A stretch of DNA of 64,000 nt from Acrocarpospora macrocephala (GCF_009687865.1 NZ_BLAE01000013.1:1-64000), one strand, 5' to 3'; shown: positions 32,807 to 41,947, counted from the stretch's first letter. The notes: a model not told the origin generated them from the letters alone. Translations and numbers: made by a program.

Positions 32807-34435
32807 ATGGAAGAGCAATGGGACAAAGTCGTCGACATCCTGGTCGCGGGATCGGGCGCCGCGGGGCTGACGGCGGCCATCACCGCCGCCGATGCGGGGC
32901 TCGACGTCCTGGTCGTGGAGAGCACGGCCAAGTGGGGCGGCACCACGGCGATCTCCGGTGGAGGGCTGTGGATGCCGGTCAATCCGCTCATGGTCCGGGC
33001 GGGTGTCGCCGACTCCAGGGAGGAGGCCCTGCGGTACATGCAGGAGGCGATCGGTGAGGCGGGTCCCGCGTCCTCGGGCGAGCGTCGCCGGGCCTTCCTG
33101 GACAGCGGGCCGGAGGTGGTCCGGCTGCTCGGCCGCCTGGGCGTACGGTGGCGGCGCTCGCCCGACTACCCCGACTACTATCCCGACAGGCCCGGCGGCA
33201 AGGTGGGGCGCGGGATCGAGGTGGCGCCGTTCGACACCAAGCGGCTGGGGTCCTGGTATTCGACCTCGCGAGCCGCCGACGGTCTGCCGGCGCCGGTGAT
33301 GACCAATGATGTGTGGCTGCTCGCGCGGGCCTGGTCCACGCCGAGCGGGTTCGTGCGTGGGGCGCGCTTCGTGTTCCGTACCCTCGCCGGGCTGGCGACC
33401 GGCAAGCGGCTGGTCGGGCTGGGTGGTGCGCTGAGCTGCTCGCTCATGTGGATCGTGCGGGATCAGCAGACCCCCGTCTGGTTGTCCTCCCCGATTGTGG
33501 ACCTGGTTGTCGAGGACGGCGCCGTGGTGGGTGCGGTGGTCGACAAGGAGGGGCGTCAGGTGCGCGTACGAGCCCGGCGGGGCGTCGTGCTGGCGGCCGG
33601 TGGCTTCGCCCGCAACAAGGAGTGGCGGATGAAGCACCACGGTATCCCCGGCTACTCCGCCGCACCCGAGGGCGACCTCGGCACCGCCATCGGCATCGGC
33701 GCGGGTGTGGGCGCGGCGCTTGAACTGATGGACGACGCCTGGTGGGGCGCGGGCACGGTCGGCCCGGACGGCAGCCACGGCTTCATCCTGTCGGAGCGGT
33801 CCATGCCCTTCTCCATCGTGGTGGACGCGGCCGGCGACCGCTTCACCAACGAGTCGGCGTCCTACATCGATTTCGGCCACGCCATGCTGGGGCACACCGT
33901 GCCCGGGCCGACCTGGCTGATCACCGACGTACGGCATGCTCGCCGCTACCTGTCCACGTCCTACCTGGGCCGCAAGAAGCAGTGGCTGGCCGCGGGCATC
34001 CTGATCGAGGCACCTACGCTGAAGGAACTGGCAGAGCGGATCGACGCCGACCCCGCACGGCTGGCCGCGACCGTCGAGCGGTTCAACGGCTTCACCCAGA
34101 CCGGCGTCGACGCCGACTTCGGCCGCGGCAGGACCGTCTACGACAACTACTACGGCGACCCCAGGGTCAAGCCGAACCCCAATCTTGGCCCGCTGGAGCG
34201 CGGCCCCTTCCGTGCGCTCCGCCTGTATCCGGGCGATCTGGGCACCAAGGGTGGCCTGCTGACCGACGCCGACGCCAGGGTGCTGCGGGAGGACGGCTCG
34301 GCCATCCCCGGCCTGTACGCCGCCGGCAACACCACCGCCTCGGTCATGGGCCGCACCTACCCGGGGCCTGGCTCGACCATCGGCCCGGCGGTCGTGTTCG
34401 GCTACCGCGCCGCCCGGCATGCCACGCTCGTCTGA
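32807..34435 (+). CDS. FAD-dependent oxidoreductase (3-ketosteroid delta1-dehydrogenase-like)
   Basis: A 542-residue FAD_binding_2 flavoprotein. FAD site VAGSGAAGLTAAITAADAG near 12-30, ESTAKWGGTTAISGGGLWMP near 44-63, second site GVVLAAGGFARN near 263, and the C-terminal GNTTASVMGRTYPGPGST where S-x-x-G-x-x-YPGPG is the KstD/fumarate-reductase-like loop. LYPGDLGTKGGLLTD is close to KstD proteins. It likely desaturates a cyclic ketone. GGAGGG precedes ATG 32807. Confidence 0.88.
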   Translation: MEEQWDKVVDILVAGSGAAGLTAAITAADAGLDVLVVESTAKWGGTTAISGGGLWMPVNPLMVRAGVADSREEALRYMQEAIGEAGPASSGERRRAFLDSGPEVVRLLGRLGVRWRRSPDYPDYYPDRPGGKVGRGIEVAPFDTKRLGSWYSTSRAADGLPAPVMTNDVWLLARAWSTPSGFVRGARFVFRTLAGLATGKRLVGLGGALSCSLMWIVRDQQTPVWLSSPIVDLVVEDGAVVGAVVDKEGRQVRVRARRGVVLAAGGFARNKEWRMKHHGIPGYSAAPEGDLGTAIGIGAGVGAALELMDDAWWGAGTVGPDGSHGFILSERSMPFSIVVDAAGDRFTNESASYIDFGHAMLGHTVPGPTWLITDVRHARRYLSTSYLGRKKQWLAAGILIEAPTLKELAERIDADPARLAATVERFNGFTQTGVDADFGRGRTVYDNYYGDPRVKPNPNLGPLERGPFRALRLYPGDLGTKGGLLTDADARVLREDGSAIPGLYAAGNTTASVMGRTYPGPGSTIGPAVVFGYRAARHATLV

Positions 34436-34507
34436 AAAGGGTTTGCGCGCCTGGCGGCAGGTCCGATAGAACGTCTCGTCCGAACAAACGAAAGGAGGGA
34501 TGAGCCG

Positions 34508-34561
34508 ATGCGTGCCACGACCGTCGTGCCAGTTCCTTCCTGGGGTACGGCCGATAGCTGA
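34508..34561 (+). CDS. 17-residue leader ORF upstream of the acetyltransferase
   Basis: ATG 34508 has a perfect AGGAGG at 34493-34498 with 9-bp spacing and encodes MRATTVVPVPSWGTADS. A promoter-like TAGAAC at 34467-34472 lies upstream. The ribosome site is better than that of the following TTG-start gene, so this could be a translated leader. No known attenuator signature is seen. Confidence 0.3.
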   Translation: MRATTVVPVPSWGTADS

Positions 34562-34599
34562 CCCAGGGGCGAGCGGGCACACCTGCCAAAGGAAGTGCC

Positions 34600-35526
34600 T
34601 TGAACGACCTGACCATGCGCCCGATTGTCGGGCGCGAAGAACTCGACCTTTTCTGCCGCCTGCCGTACGTCCTCGATGACGAGCTGGCGGGCGACCTCGA
34701 TTCGGGCCGGCGGCGGCCTGAATGGATGTGGATCGCGCTGCGGGGAGACCGCCTTGTCGCCAGGCTGGCCTGGTGGGCACGGCGTAAGGACGATCCGCCG
34801 TTCATGTTGGACACCTTCGATCTCGACGACGCCGAAGGGCTCGACACCGGGGTCCGGCTGCTGGAGACCGCGATGGCCGCGACCCTGCCGGCAGGTGCTG
34901 TCCCGCCTGAATACAGCCGGTTCGTCCCTCCGGGATGGCGGGACGACAGCACGTCCAGGCGTGCCGTCGAAGACCGGATGGCCGTACTCGAACGGGCCGG
35001 TGCCCGGCTGCTCGTCGAGCGGCTGCGCCTGGAGTGGCGCCCTGGGACGCCGATTCCCGAGCCGAGCGGGCGCCTGAGATTCCGGCCGGTCGGCGACCGG
35101 GAGGAGTTCGTGGACCTGATGACCGCGGTCCTGGACGGCACCCTCGATGCACACAGCCGCGCTGACCTGGATCGCAGTCCGGCCGCCCAGGTGGCGGCCG
35201 AGCAGTACGACGGCGAACTGATGGACTACAAGGGCCCACGGGACTGGTGGCGGATCGCCACGACACCCGGCGGCGAACCCGTCGGATTCGTCATTCCGAC
35301 GCGGAACAGCTACAACCCAATCATCGCGTACATAGGCGTGCTTCCCGCGCACCGGGGAAACGGCTACATCGACGATCTTCTCGCTGAAGGGACGCGGATC
35401 CTCGCCGCACAGGACGTGCCCCGGATCCGGGCGTCCACCGATGTCGGCAATGTCCCCATGGCTCAGGCGTTCGAACGTGGCGGATACGTCAACTTCCAAG
35501 GTGAGATCAACATGACTTGGAGCTGA
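34600..35526 (+). CDS. GNAT-family N-acetyltransferase
   Basis: A 308-residue protein with a degenerate N-terminal half and a C-terminal GNAT domain (~165-308): PVGFVIPTRNSYNPIIAYIG, then VLPAHRGNGYIDDLLAEGTR as the acetyl-CoA loop, and TDVGNVPMAQAFERGGYV. Start is TTG 34600 with AAAGGAAG at 34588-34595; the first codons read NDLTMRPIVGREELD. Such two-domain GNATs often acetylate small amines or antibiotics. It follows the 17-codon leader. Confidence 0.85.
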   Translation: MNDLTMRPIVGREELDLFCRLPYVLDDELAGDLDSGRRRPEWMWIALRGDRLVARLAWWARRKDDPPFMLDTFDLDDAEGLDTGVRLLETAMAATLPAGAVPPEYSRFVPPGWRDDSTSRRAVEDRMAVLERAGARLLVERLRLEWRPGTPIPEPSGRLRFRPVGDREEFVDLMTAVLDGTLDAHSRADLDRSPAAQVAAEQYDGELMDYKGPRDWWRIATTPGGEPVGFVIPTRNSYNPIIAYIGVLPAHRGNGYIDDLLAEGTRILAAQDVPRIRASTDVGNVPMAQAFERGGYVNFQGEINMTWS

Positions 35527-35589
35527 CCCGCGACATGGTTTGTCGTGTTCTGTCGCGAAAGCTATCGCCAGAGGCACATACTGGAGGGG

Positions 35590-35814
35590 ATGAAGCCAGC
35601 CAGTGAACCCCGTCGCCACCTGCCCACCAGTCCCTTCAAACGCCCGCGTCCCGCCCCGCCTGTCGAGCGGTTCAGCGTGAACGATCAGGTGACCCATGAT
35701 CGGTACGGCCTCGGCGTCGTCATCGGCGTAGAAGACGAGATCGCCGTGCTGGTCGATTTTGGATCACAGCAAGAACGAATCACGACACCATTCCACAAGC
35801 TGTACAAGCTCTGA
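35590..35814 (+). CDS. small conserved actinobacterial protein with an SH3-like fold pattern
   Basis: A 74-residue protein from ATG 35590 (GGAGGGG directly before). After a basic, Pro-rich stretch (FKRPRPAPPVERF) comes VNDQVTHDRYGLGVVIGVED, EIAVLVDFGSQQERITTPFH and KLYKL. The G-V-V-x-x-V-x-D...V-D-F-G pattern is like CarD/TUDOR-type small barrels that bind proteins or nucleic acids. I recall similar hypothetical proteins from streptomycetes; no function is known. Confidence 0.72.
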   Translation: MKPASEPRRHLPTSPFKRPRPAPPVERFSVNDQVTHDRYGLGVVIGVEDEIAVLVDFGSQQERITTPFHKLYKL

Positions 35815-35905
35815 GGCCGCAGGGAAGCACGCAGCGCCAGCGGTGTGCTTCCCGGGTCATCGGGTTCCCGGCGGGTTGATCCGTCGATCCGTCAGGGAGA
35901 CAGTG

Positions 35906-36574
35906 GTGAGACTCCTCGATCAGGATGCGCTCGAACGCTCCTCGGTGGCGGCCAACTGCGCGATGAATCGGGAGCGTCGCCTGCAGGGCTACAACCGCGA
36001 GCTAGGCCTGAACGTCATCGAGTTCCTCGGTTCCCGTTCCACTCCGGGAGCGCCGGTGCGGTGGTTGGACATGTGCTGCGGCACAGCCAACGCGCTCTTC
36101 GAGGCTGCGGCGAACTTTCCGCACGAGGTTGAGATCATCGGTGTGGACCTGGTCGATTTCTTCTCCGGTCCGCCGCGCCCACCCCGAGTTCGGCTGCTCA
36201 CGGCCTCGGTCGCGACGTGGGAGCCTGAGGGTACCTTCGACCTGATCACGAGTGTGCATGGACTGCACTATGTCGGCGACAAGCTCGGCGTGATCGCCAA
36301 GGCGGCGCGGTGGCTGGCCCCGGACGGTCTGTTCGTCGCCAACTTCGACGTTCGCAGCATCCGCCGCGAGGACGGGGCTCCGGCTGGTTCGCCTCTGGTC
36401 AGAACGCTTCGTGCCGAAGGGCTGGGCTACGACTCCCGAAATAGGCGGATCAGCTGTCGTGGATGGCGAGAGATCCGCATGCCGTACGCCTTCGTGGGCT
36501 CTGACGACCAGGCGGGGCCGAACTACACCGGGCAACCTGCGGTCAACTCGCACTACGCGCGTGCCCTCGACTGA
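35906..36574 (+). CDS. class I SAM-dependent methyltransferase
   Basis: A 222-residue enzyme. Motif I is RWLDMCCGTANALFEAAANF near 50-70, motif II EIIGVDLVDF, motif IV FDLITSVHGLHYV, then ARWLAPDGLFVANFD. GTG 35906 with AGGGAGA just upstream is preferred over the in-frame GTG at 35903. Substrate unknown; the C-terminal half is short and lacks a specific substrate motif. It is not clearly in an operon. Confidence 0.85.
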   Translation: MRLLDQDALERSSVAANCAMNRERRLQGYNRELGLNVIEFLGSRSTPGAPVRWLDMCCGTANALFEAAANFPHEVEIIGVDLVDFFSGPPRPPRVRLLTASVATWEPEGTFDLITSVHGLHYVGDKLGVIAKAARWLAPDGLFVANFDVRSIRREDGAPAGSPLVRTLRAEGLGYDSRNRRISCRGWREIRMPYAFVGSDDQAGPNYTGQPAVNSHYARALD

Positions 36575-36669
36575 TCGGTCGGAGATCTAGGTCGGCTGTG
36601 TCAACCGGGTGGCGGTGCCCCTCGTCTCCCTATACGCCCCCTATTCACCAGGACTCGTCAGGAGTCACC

Positions 36670-37509
36670 TTGTCCGCCCGTTTGGTCCTCCCCGGCGCCA
36701 TCCTGCTCTGCGGCCTGATCTCCTTGGGTCTTCCGGCGCACGCCACCACGCTCGCCACCGACATCGTTCAGTACTCCTGCACCCCCGACGGGGCGGCGAC
36801 CCAGACAGTCCAGATCAGGGTCGAGCTCACGATGCCGGTCAATCCGGTCACCGGGCAGCAGATGACCATCGGCCACCGCGCGACATACGCCGGGAGCACC
36901 ACCCTGCTGGCGCCCGCCGCCGGACTGCCCAGCGGCACCAAAATGTACGCGTACGTGTCCATCAGCGGGCTTCCCGGATTGACGTCCGGCACCGGGGTCG
37001 GCGGCACTGTAGGACCGGTCACCGCAGGTCAGGCCGTAACACTGCCAACGCAGTCGACCTCGGTGCTGACCACTCCGAACAATCCGGGCACCGCCACCAT
37101 ACGACCGGCGGCCATCAACTTCGGGCTCACGCCGACCGAGCCGCTGGTGGAGTGCGAGGTAGAGAACGCGAGCGAGCTCACGACTCATCAGTTGACGATC
37201 ACGGCAGGCGGCACGAATTCCAACCCTTCGCCCACGACCACAATCACCTCAACAGAGACTGAGACAGAAACCGCTACCGAAACGGCGACGGAAACTGAAA
37301 CCGCGACCAGAACCGCGAATTCCACCGTCACCGAGACCTCAGATGTGATTGAGACACCGTCAGGAGGAGTCGCGACCGGTGGTGGCGGGGAGGCGGGGCC
37401 CGATGCGAGAGCGCTCATGCTCATCGGGTCGATAGTGCTTCTGGCTGCCACATCCGGCCTTCTTCTCCGCCGCCGAGCCGTAGTCACCCGGGCCGGTCCG
37501 GGAGGATGA
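36670..37509 (+). CDS. secreted, membrane-tethered protein with Glu-Thr repeats
   Basis: A 279-residue protein from TTG 36670 (AGGAG at 36660-36664). Signal peptide ~1-27 (ends GLPAHA). A ~160-residue beta-rich domain with one Cys pair (VQYSC and VECEVE) follows. Then a low-complexity TETETETATETATETETATR stretch near 195-215, and a C-terminal helix ALMLIGSIVLLAATSGLLL with RRRAVVTR tail, an anchor without LPxTG. It probably displays the domain on the wall. The layout matches several actinomycete surface proteins of unknown role. Confidence 0.72.
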   Translation: MSARLVLPGAILLCGLISLGLPAHATTLATDIVQYSCTPDGAATQTVQIRVELTMPVNPVTGQQMTIGHRATYAGSTTLLAPAAGLPSGTKMYAYVSISGLPGLTSGTGVGGTVGPVTAGQAVTLPTQSTSVLTTPNNPGTATIRPAAINFGLTPTEPLVECEVENASELTTHQLTITAGGTNSNPSPTTTITSTETETETATETATETETATRTANSTVTETSDVIETPSGGVATGGGGEAGPDARALMLIGSIVLLAATSGLLLRRRAVVTRAGPGG

Positions 37510-37545
37510 CGCCCACCAGCCGCGTCGTGGATCCACATCTGCGAG

Positions 37546-37572
37546 AGCCGGGAGGTGTAACACCTCCCGGCT
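37546..37572. terminator. bidirectional hairpin terminator
   Basis: AGCCGGGAGGTG (37546-37557) and CACCTCCCGGCT (37561-37572), a perfect 12-bp stem with 3-nt loop, lies between convergent stops at 37509 and 37580 and can serve both genes. Confidence 0.8.
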
Positions 37573-37579
37573 ACTCGAT

Positions 37580-39592
37580 TTAAGGGCTGGTGCAGGTGAC
37601 CGAGGTCGGAATCGCGTTGGCACTGCCGTTCCAGCTACCGAGGAAGCCGAACATGGTGGTGCCGTTCGCGGGTACGGACCCGTTGTAGGAGACGTTTCTC
37701 ACCGCGATGTTGGCGCCGTTCGCGGTCGCGGTGCCGCTCCAGATCTGTGTGATCGTCTGGCCATTGGCGAAGGCCCACCGGACGGTCCATGCGCTGATCG
37801 GCGCGTTGCCGGCGCGTACCGTCACCTCACCTTGGAAGCCGCCTGGCCATTGCGAAATAACGCGATAGGTGGCACTGCACGGCCCACTCGTTGGAGTGGG
37901 GGGTGGCGTGGGGGTTGGCGTTGGAGTTGGAGTGGGCGTTGGAGTTGGGGTAGGCGTGGGGGTCGGAGTCGGGGTGGGAGTGGGGGTCGGCGTTGGGGTC
38001 GGCGTTGGGGTCGGGCTTGGGCTTGGGTTACCTGGAAGCCTGAACGAGTAGAACCTCGTGCTCGCGGTGCCGCCGCGCGAGTAGCCGTTGCCCCAGTACA
38101 GCTTGCCTCCGACGATCACCGGACCGGCGTTCGACGAACCCGCGCCCTGGAACTGCCACAACACCTGGCCATTGCTGGCGTTCAGCGCGTACATGTAGTT
38201 GTTCATCGAGCCGACGTACACCACACCATTGGCGTAAGTGACCGGACCGATCGACCGTCCGCCACGCGGCTCAGGCACCTGCCAGAGAAGCTGCCCGGTC
38301 GCCACGTCCAACGCCCCGAACGAGCTGTAATTGATCGTCTGCCCGTTAGGCAGCTGGTACGACACATTCCCGGCGTTACTCGACGTGAAGAACACCCGCT
38401 GCCCATCGGTGGCGGTGCCCCACTGGATACCACCCTGCGTCGAGCCAGGCCCCACCGAGGCGCTCCAGATGATCGCCCCAGTAGCCGCGTCGAGCATCCA
38501 GAACTCGCCGCTCTTCTGTCCCGCGCCCACCGCGCGCCGGGTCGTCCCGTTCGGACCGGGGATGTTGTAAAGGTGCGTCCCATCGCCCGTGTCATGGTCC
38601 GGACCCGGATCCGGGCAGTTGTTCGGCGGGAACCCCGGCAGGCAGGCGAAGTTCCACTCATCGAAGCGCGGCGGCCCCGTATTCCACTTGATCGCACCCG
38701 TGGTGAGATCCATCGCGACAATGGCGTCCTTGGCATTCCACGACGGCAGACACTGCTGCGGCGTCCCCCCATTGTCCTGGCACTGCCTCGCACTCTCCGG
38801 AATCGAGTAGTTCTGCCCAGTACCAATGAAGATCGTGTTGCTGGCCGGATCGATACTCGGCGTCGTCCCCCACACGGACGCGCCGCTGAAGATATCCCCG
38901 CCCGCGCCCTGGTTCGGCAGCGTGTACGACTTCCACCGCTGCGCCCCCGTGGCCGCGTCGATCGCCACCAGACTGCCGCGGAACGTACAACAGTCATAGG
39001 CGGCGTCCGAAGCCAGAGAGAACTCATCGGAGGACACGCCCTGATACAGAACGCCGTTGTAGTAGACCGCCCCACCGGTCAGTACGGCCCGCGGATGCGG
39101 ATCCGTCGCCACGTTCCACCGCAGATTGCCGTTGGCGATGTCGATCGCCAACAGCCGCGCTCCGGACTGAGTGCCGATGTAGACGGTGTTACCAACCACG
39201 ACCGGGCTGGTACGAGCGACCACAGTGCCAGTCGCCCCCACATACGACGCGACAGAACGCGACCAGATCACCTGACCCGTATTCGCGTCCACCTTGTGGA
39301 AGAACCCACCCCAGTCCGGAAAGTAGACGGCCCCATCCACCACCGCAGGCGTCGCCGAAACGTCCCCCCGCGTGGTGTACATCCAGTTGAGCTCCAGCCC
39401 ACCCACCGTCGAAGGACTGAGAATGCTCTCCGTCGGGTTGGACCGCGTGTTACTGATGTTCTGCCCACCCATTGACCATTGCGGATCATCCGCGGCCCCC
39501 GCAGGCGTCGTGACGACCACCACAAACGTAGCCACCACACACACCACAGCAACCGCCGACGCAGTCACCACTCGCCCAAAAACAGATGCCAC
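37580..39592 (-). CDS. secreted PQQ-like beta-propeller protein with CBM2
   Basis: A 670-residue exported protein from GTG 39592 (AGGAGGCG upstream). Signal peptide ~1-31 (ends TPAGAA). Residues ~35-515 form a PQQ/quinoprotein-type beta-propeller: repeated blades such as VDANTGQVIWSRSV, IDIANGNLRWNVA, IDAATGAQRWKSY, LDAATGAIIWSAS and LNASNGQVLWQFQG. A long Pro-Thr linker (~520-566) follows, then a C-terminal CBM2 (CSATYRVISQWPGGFQGEVT ... VTCTSP). No heme C-x-x-C-H motif is present. It resembles polyvinyl-alcohol dehydrogenase-type quinoproteins; acting on cellulose-bound alcohols is inference. Confidence 0.85.
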   Translation of the reverse strand: MASVFGRVVTASAVAVVCVVATFVVVVTTPAGAADDPQWSMGGQNISNTRSNPTESILSPSTVGGLELNWMYTTRGDVSATPAVVDGAVYFPDWGGFFHKVDANTGQVIWSRSVASYVGATGTVVARTSPVVVGNTVYIGTQSGARLLAIDIANGNLRWNVATDPHPRAVLTGGAVYYNGVLYQGVSSDEFSLASDAAYDCCTFRGSLVAIDAATGAQRWKSYTLPNQGAGGDIFSGASVWGTTPSIDPASNTIFIGTGQNYSIPESARQCQDNGGTPQQCLPSWNAKDAIVAMDLTTGAIKWNTGPPRFDEWNFACLPGFPPNNCPDPGPDHDTGDGTHLYNIPGPNGTTRRAVGAGQKSGEFWMLDAATGAIIWSASVGPGSTQGGIQWGTATDGQRVFFTSSNAGNVSYQLPNGQTINYSSFGALDVATGQLLWQVPEPRGGRSIGPVTYANGVVYVGSMNNYMYALNASNGQVLWQFQGAGSSNAGPVIVGGKLYWGNGYSRGGTASTRFYSFRLPGNPSPSPTPTPTPTPTPTPTPTPTPTPTPTPTPTPTPTPTPTPPPTPTSGPCSATYRVISQWPGGFQGEVTVRAGNAPISAWTVRWAFANGQTITQIWSGTATANGANIAVRNVSYNGSVPANGTTMFGFLGSWNGSANAIPTSVTCTSP

Positions 39593-39648
39593 ACCGCCTC
39601 CTGAACCAATAGTCGACGGATATAAACATAGCTTGTGAGTGGTTAATC

Positions 39649-39788
39649 CTTTTGAAACTTTCACAAGACCAGCAGATTGTGACTTAAATCGCAGCCGAGT
39701 GCGCGACATAAGACGGGGCGTGGACTCACGGCGCATTTAAGTATTTGAAACTTTCAAAACACCAGCAAGTCACATTTTGAAACTTTCA
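39649..39788. promoter_or_regulatory. three copies of a TTTGAAACTTTCA motif upstream of the propeller-CBM2 gene
   Basis: TTTGAAACTTTCA occurs at about 39651-39663, 39744-39756 and 39776-39788, each followed by a similar ACAAGACC, AAACACC or CAACACC tail; a partial fourth copy lies near 40175. The GAAANTTTC core matches motifs reported upstream of actinomycete xylanase/cellulase genes. The gap 39593-40227 also holds AT-rich patches but no gene I can support. Confidence 0.6.
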
Positions 39789-40227
39789 CAACACCGGGCA
39801 GGCTACTACTAAAAACCACAGCCGGGCGCGTGCCCCGAGACAGTACATAGACTCGACCAATCCGGATGCCGCTACCCTGGTGCCGCCGCTCGGCGATCCA
39901 GCCAACTGGATCAGATGCTCCGGCAGGTGCGGGAGCGCGCCTCCCCAGGCCGTACGGATACGGCTTTCCTGCACACGGGGACAGCGCGAAACGGGTCGGA
40001 GGACGAATCAGCAGCTAGATAATCACTCCACCAGGCCACTAAAATGGAACTAGTGACCGCTCAAATCGAATCTCGCGTCGCAGGTAGAAGAGATTGTCAT
40101 GCAGACGCAGCATGCATACCGGACCGACGCATCGAACGATCTGCGATGCCACACATGGAGTGGAAGCTGAGGGGTTTGAAACTTCTCCAACATCGATGTT
40201 GCAACGACCGCGACATAGTATCAACGA

Positions 40228-40412
40228 TCACGAAATTCCCAGGTTGAACTCCATGCCACCTGCGGAGCCAGCGTAAGTCTCCACAGCAACGCAGGCGGCG
40301 GGGCCTGCGTTGCATTGCACACTTTGCCGGTCGCAATGGACATGTTCACACGGAATACCCCGCCCTGAAACTGGCCAGGCCACTGATAATTCATATCCAC
40401 CAACACACCCAA
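40228..40412 (-). pseudogene. possible CBM2 fragment
   Basis: The minus strand reads MNYQWPGQFQGGVFRVNMSI, which resembles the start of CBM2 (SQWPGGFQGEVTV in the neighbouring gene). After NMSIATGKV the match is lost in this frame; another frame gives a Cys-containing stretch ending MEFNLGIS. No signal peptide or upstream part is present. Probably a decayed copy of a secreted protein's binding module. Confidence 0.3.
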
Positions 40413-40489
40413 TTAGTTGCGTTGATGTGGTTGAATACACGCACCATTCGTGCCGCCAGAGGCCCGCATGACGAGGCCTCCACTATGGG

Positions 40490-40924
40490 CTACTTCTCCG
40501 CTTTGGTCTTCTTCTTTCGTCCGCGATGGGACGACCTGAGGACCAATGATTGAGCGCTTTCACTTGGCGGGTCATCGAGCCTGATGCCGCTACGCTCCAG
40601 CAGCGCCACGATGTTATGAACCGAATCTTGAAGCTGCCTGGTCTCACTTCCCGAGAGCACAGCCGCAGGCGGGCTTGAAGGCGCCGTTGCCGCAGCTTCC
40701 AATCCAACCTTGCGGAGCCATGCGCTCAGCTTCATGCCGACCGCCTCAGCCGCTGCGACCAGCACGCCAAGGTCATCTGGGCTGACCCGCACCGAGACGA
40801 CACGATCAAGAGCAGTTCGAGTGGCATCCGTCGCCACCTGTTCACGATTGTCGTAAAACCACTGGCCACGCTCAGCCTCGCTCATCTCAGCGACATCCTG
40901 CGCAGTCAGCTCGTCTTTATCCAT
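40490..40924 (-). CDS. ribbon-helix-helix-like DNA-binding protein
   Basis: A 144-residue protein from ATG 40924. The central VSVRVSPDDLGVLVAAAEAV and GMKLSAWLRKVGLEAA matches the ribbon-helix-helix fold of mobilisation/partition accessory proteins (MobC-like). A basic tail RGRKKKTKAEK ends it. There is no partner toxin or relaxase nearby. A TTG at 40939 is an alternative start. It may be an orphan antitoxin or a plasmid-derived remnant. Confidence 0.65.
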   Translation of the reverse strand: MDKDELTAQDVAEMSEAERGQWFYDNREQVATDATRTALDRVVSVRVSPDDLGVLVAAAEAVGMKLSAWLRKVGLEAAATAPSSPPAAVLSGSETRQLQDSVHNIVALLERSGIRLDDPPSESAQSLVLRSSHRGRKKKTKAEK

Positions 40925-41104
40925 GATCACGTCATACAAACTACCCCGACGTTGTCATACAGTCACGCGCCTGTCGCGCCAGGGCATCTGACACAAGCCC
41001 CCTGGTCAGCGTGGACTTGGGTTCAGCAGGCTGGAACGACCGCGTTCGCGTCATTGACCAGGTTGGCCGTGCCGGTGGTCTCGTGTGGGCGTGGGTGCCG
41101 GGCG

Positions 41105-41947
41105 TTAGGTCACCAGGTCGACGGCGGTGCCGTGTTCGCGGGCGGCGGTCACGAAGTCGGGGGGTGCTTCGGCGCCGGTGATGAGGAGGTTTACCTCGGG
41201 GAGGTCGCAGATTGGGGCGAGGCCGATTCGGCCTAGTTTGGCGGTGTCGGCGAGGACGATCTGGCGTTGGGAGGCGTTGATCATGCGGCGTTTGAGTTCG
41301 GCTTCGAGGAGGTTTACGCCGGTGACGCCGGATTCGAGGTGTACGCCGTGGCAGCCGAGGAACACCGTGTCGGCGTGGATGCGCTCCAGCATGGGGGCGC
41401 CTAGTGGGTCCACCAGCGAGTGGGTCACGGGGCGCAGGGTGCCGCCGGTGACCAGGACGGAGAAGCGGGGGATCGCGGGCTCCAGTTCTACCGCGACGCG
41501 CAGGCTGTTGGTGAAGACCACGATGTCGGACAGGTCGCTGCGGGCCACCAGCGCGCGGGCCAGGAAGGTGGTGGTGGTGCCGGTGTCGATGATGATGCTC
41601 TCGCCGTCGGATACCAGGGCGGCGGCGTGCCGGGCCAGCTGGATCTTCTCGATGGCCGAGTCGCCCAGCGCCACCTCGTACGACGGCTCGGCCGGGGGTG
41701 CGGACTTGACCTGCATCGCGCCGCCGCGGACCCGCCGGAGCACGCCTTGGCGGTCGAGTAGTTCGAGGTCGCCGCGGATGGTCACGCCGGACACTCCGAA
41801 GATCTCGGCCAGGTCGGTGACCCGGACGAACTCGTGCTCCAGCACCAGCGCCACGATGCGGTCGCGCCGAACCGAGGCCGCGACATCCGTGGTAGGGGAG
41901 GCTGGGGACGCCGGGGACGCAGCCAACGGGGCGGCGGCCTCCTTCAT
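41105..41947 (-). CDS. DeoR/GlpR-family regulator (second of the alpha-galactoside operon)
   Basis: A 280-residue sugar-responsive regulator: HTH with ALVLEHEFVRVTDLAEIFGV and SGVTIRGDLELLDRQGVLRR (~30-70), then a DeoR sensor domain with DTGTTTTFLARAL, VTGGTLRP and FLGCHGVH. It overlaps the GH4 stop by ATGA and is the last gene of the operon. It is a clear paralog of the DeoR at 48267, so two regulators bracket the cluster. Confidence 0.93.
   Translation of the reverse strand: MKEAAAPLAASPASPASPTTDVAASVRRDRIVALVLEHEFVRVTDLAEIFGVSGVTIRGDLELLDRQGVLRRVRGGAMQVKSAPPAEPSYEVALGDSAIEKIQLARHAAALVSDGESIIIDTGTTTTFLARALVARSDLSDIVVFTNSLRVAVELEPAIPRFSVLVTGGTLRPVTHSLVDPLGAPMLERIHADTVFLGCHGVHLESGVTGVNLLEAELKRRMINASQRQIVLADTAKLGRIGLAPICDLPEVNLLITGAEAPPDFVTAAREHGTAVDLVT

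Noticed and set aside
37895-38030. Short tandem repeats that could suggest a CRISPR-like or satellite array
   Set aside because: They are GTN-GGN codons of a Pro-Thr linker in the propeller-CBM2 gene, with no spacers. The Ser-Pro linkers at about 49690-49775 and 51775-51885 are the same type of feature.
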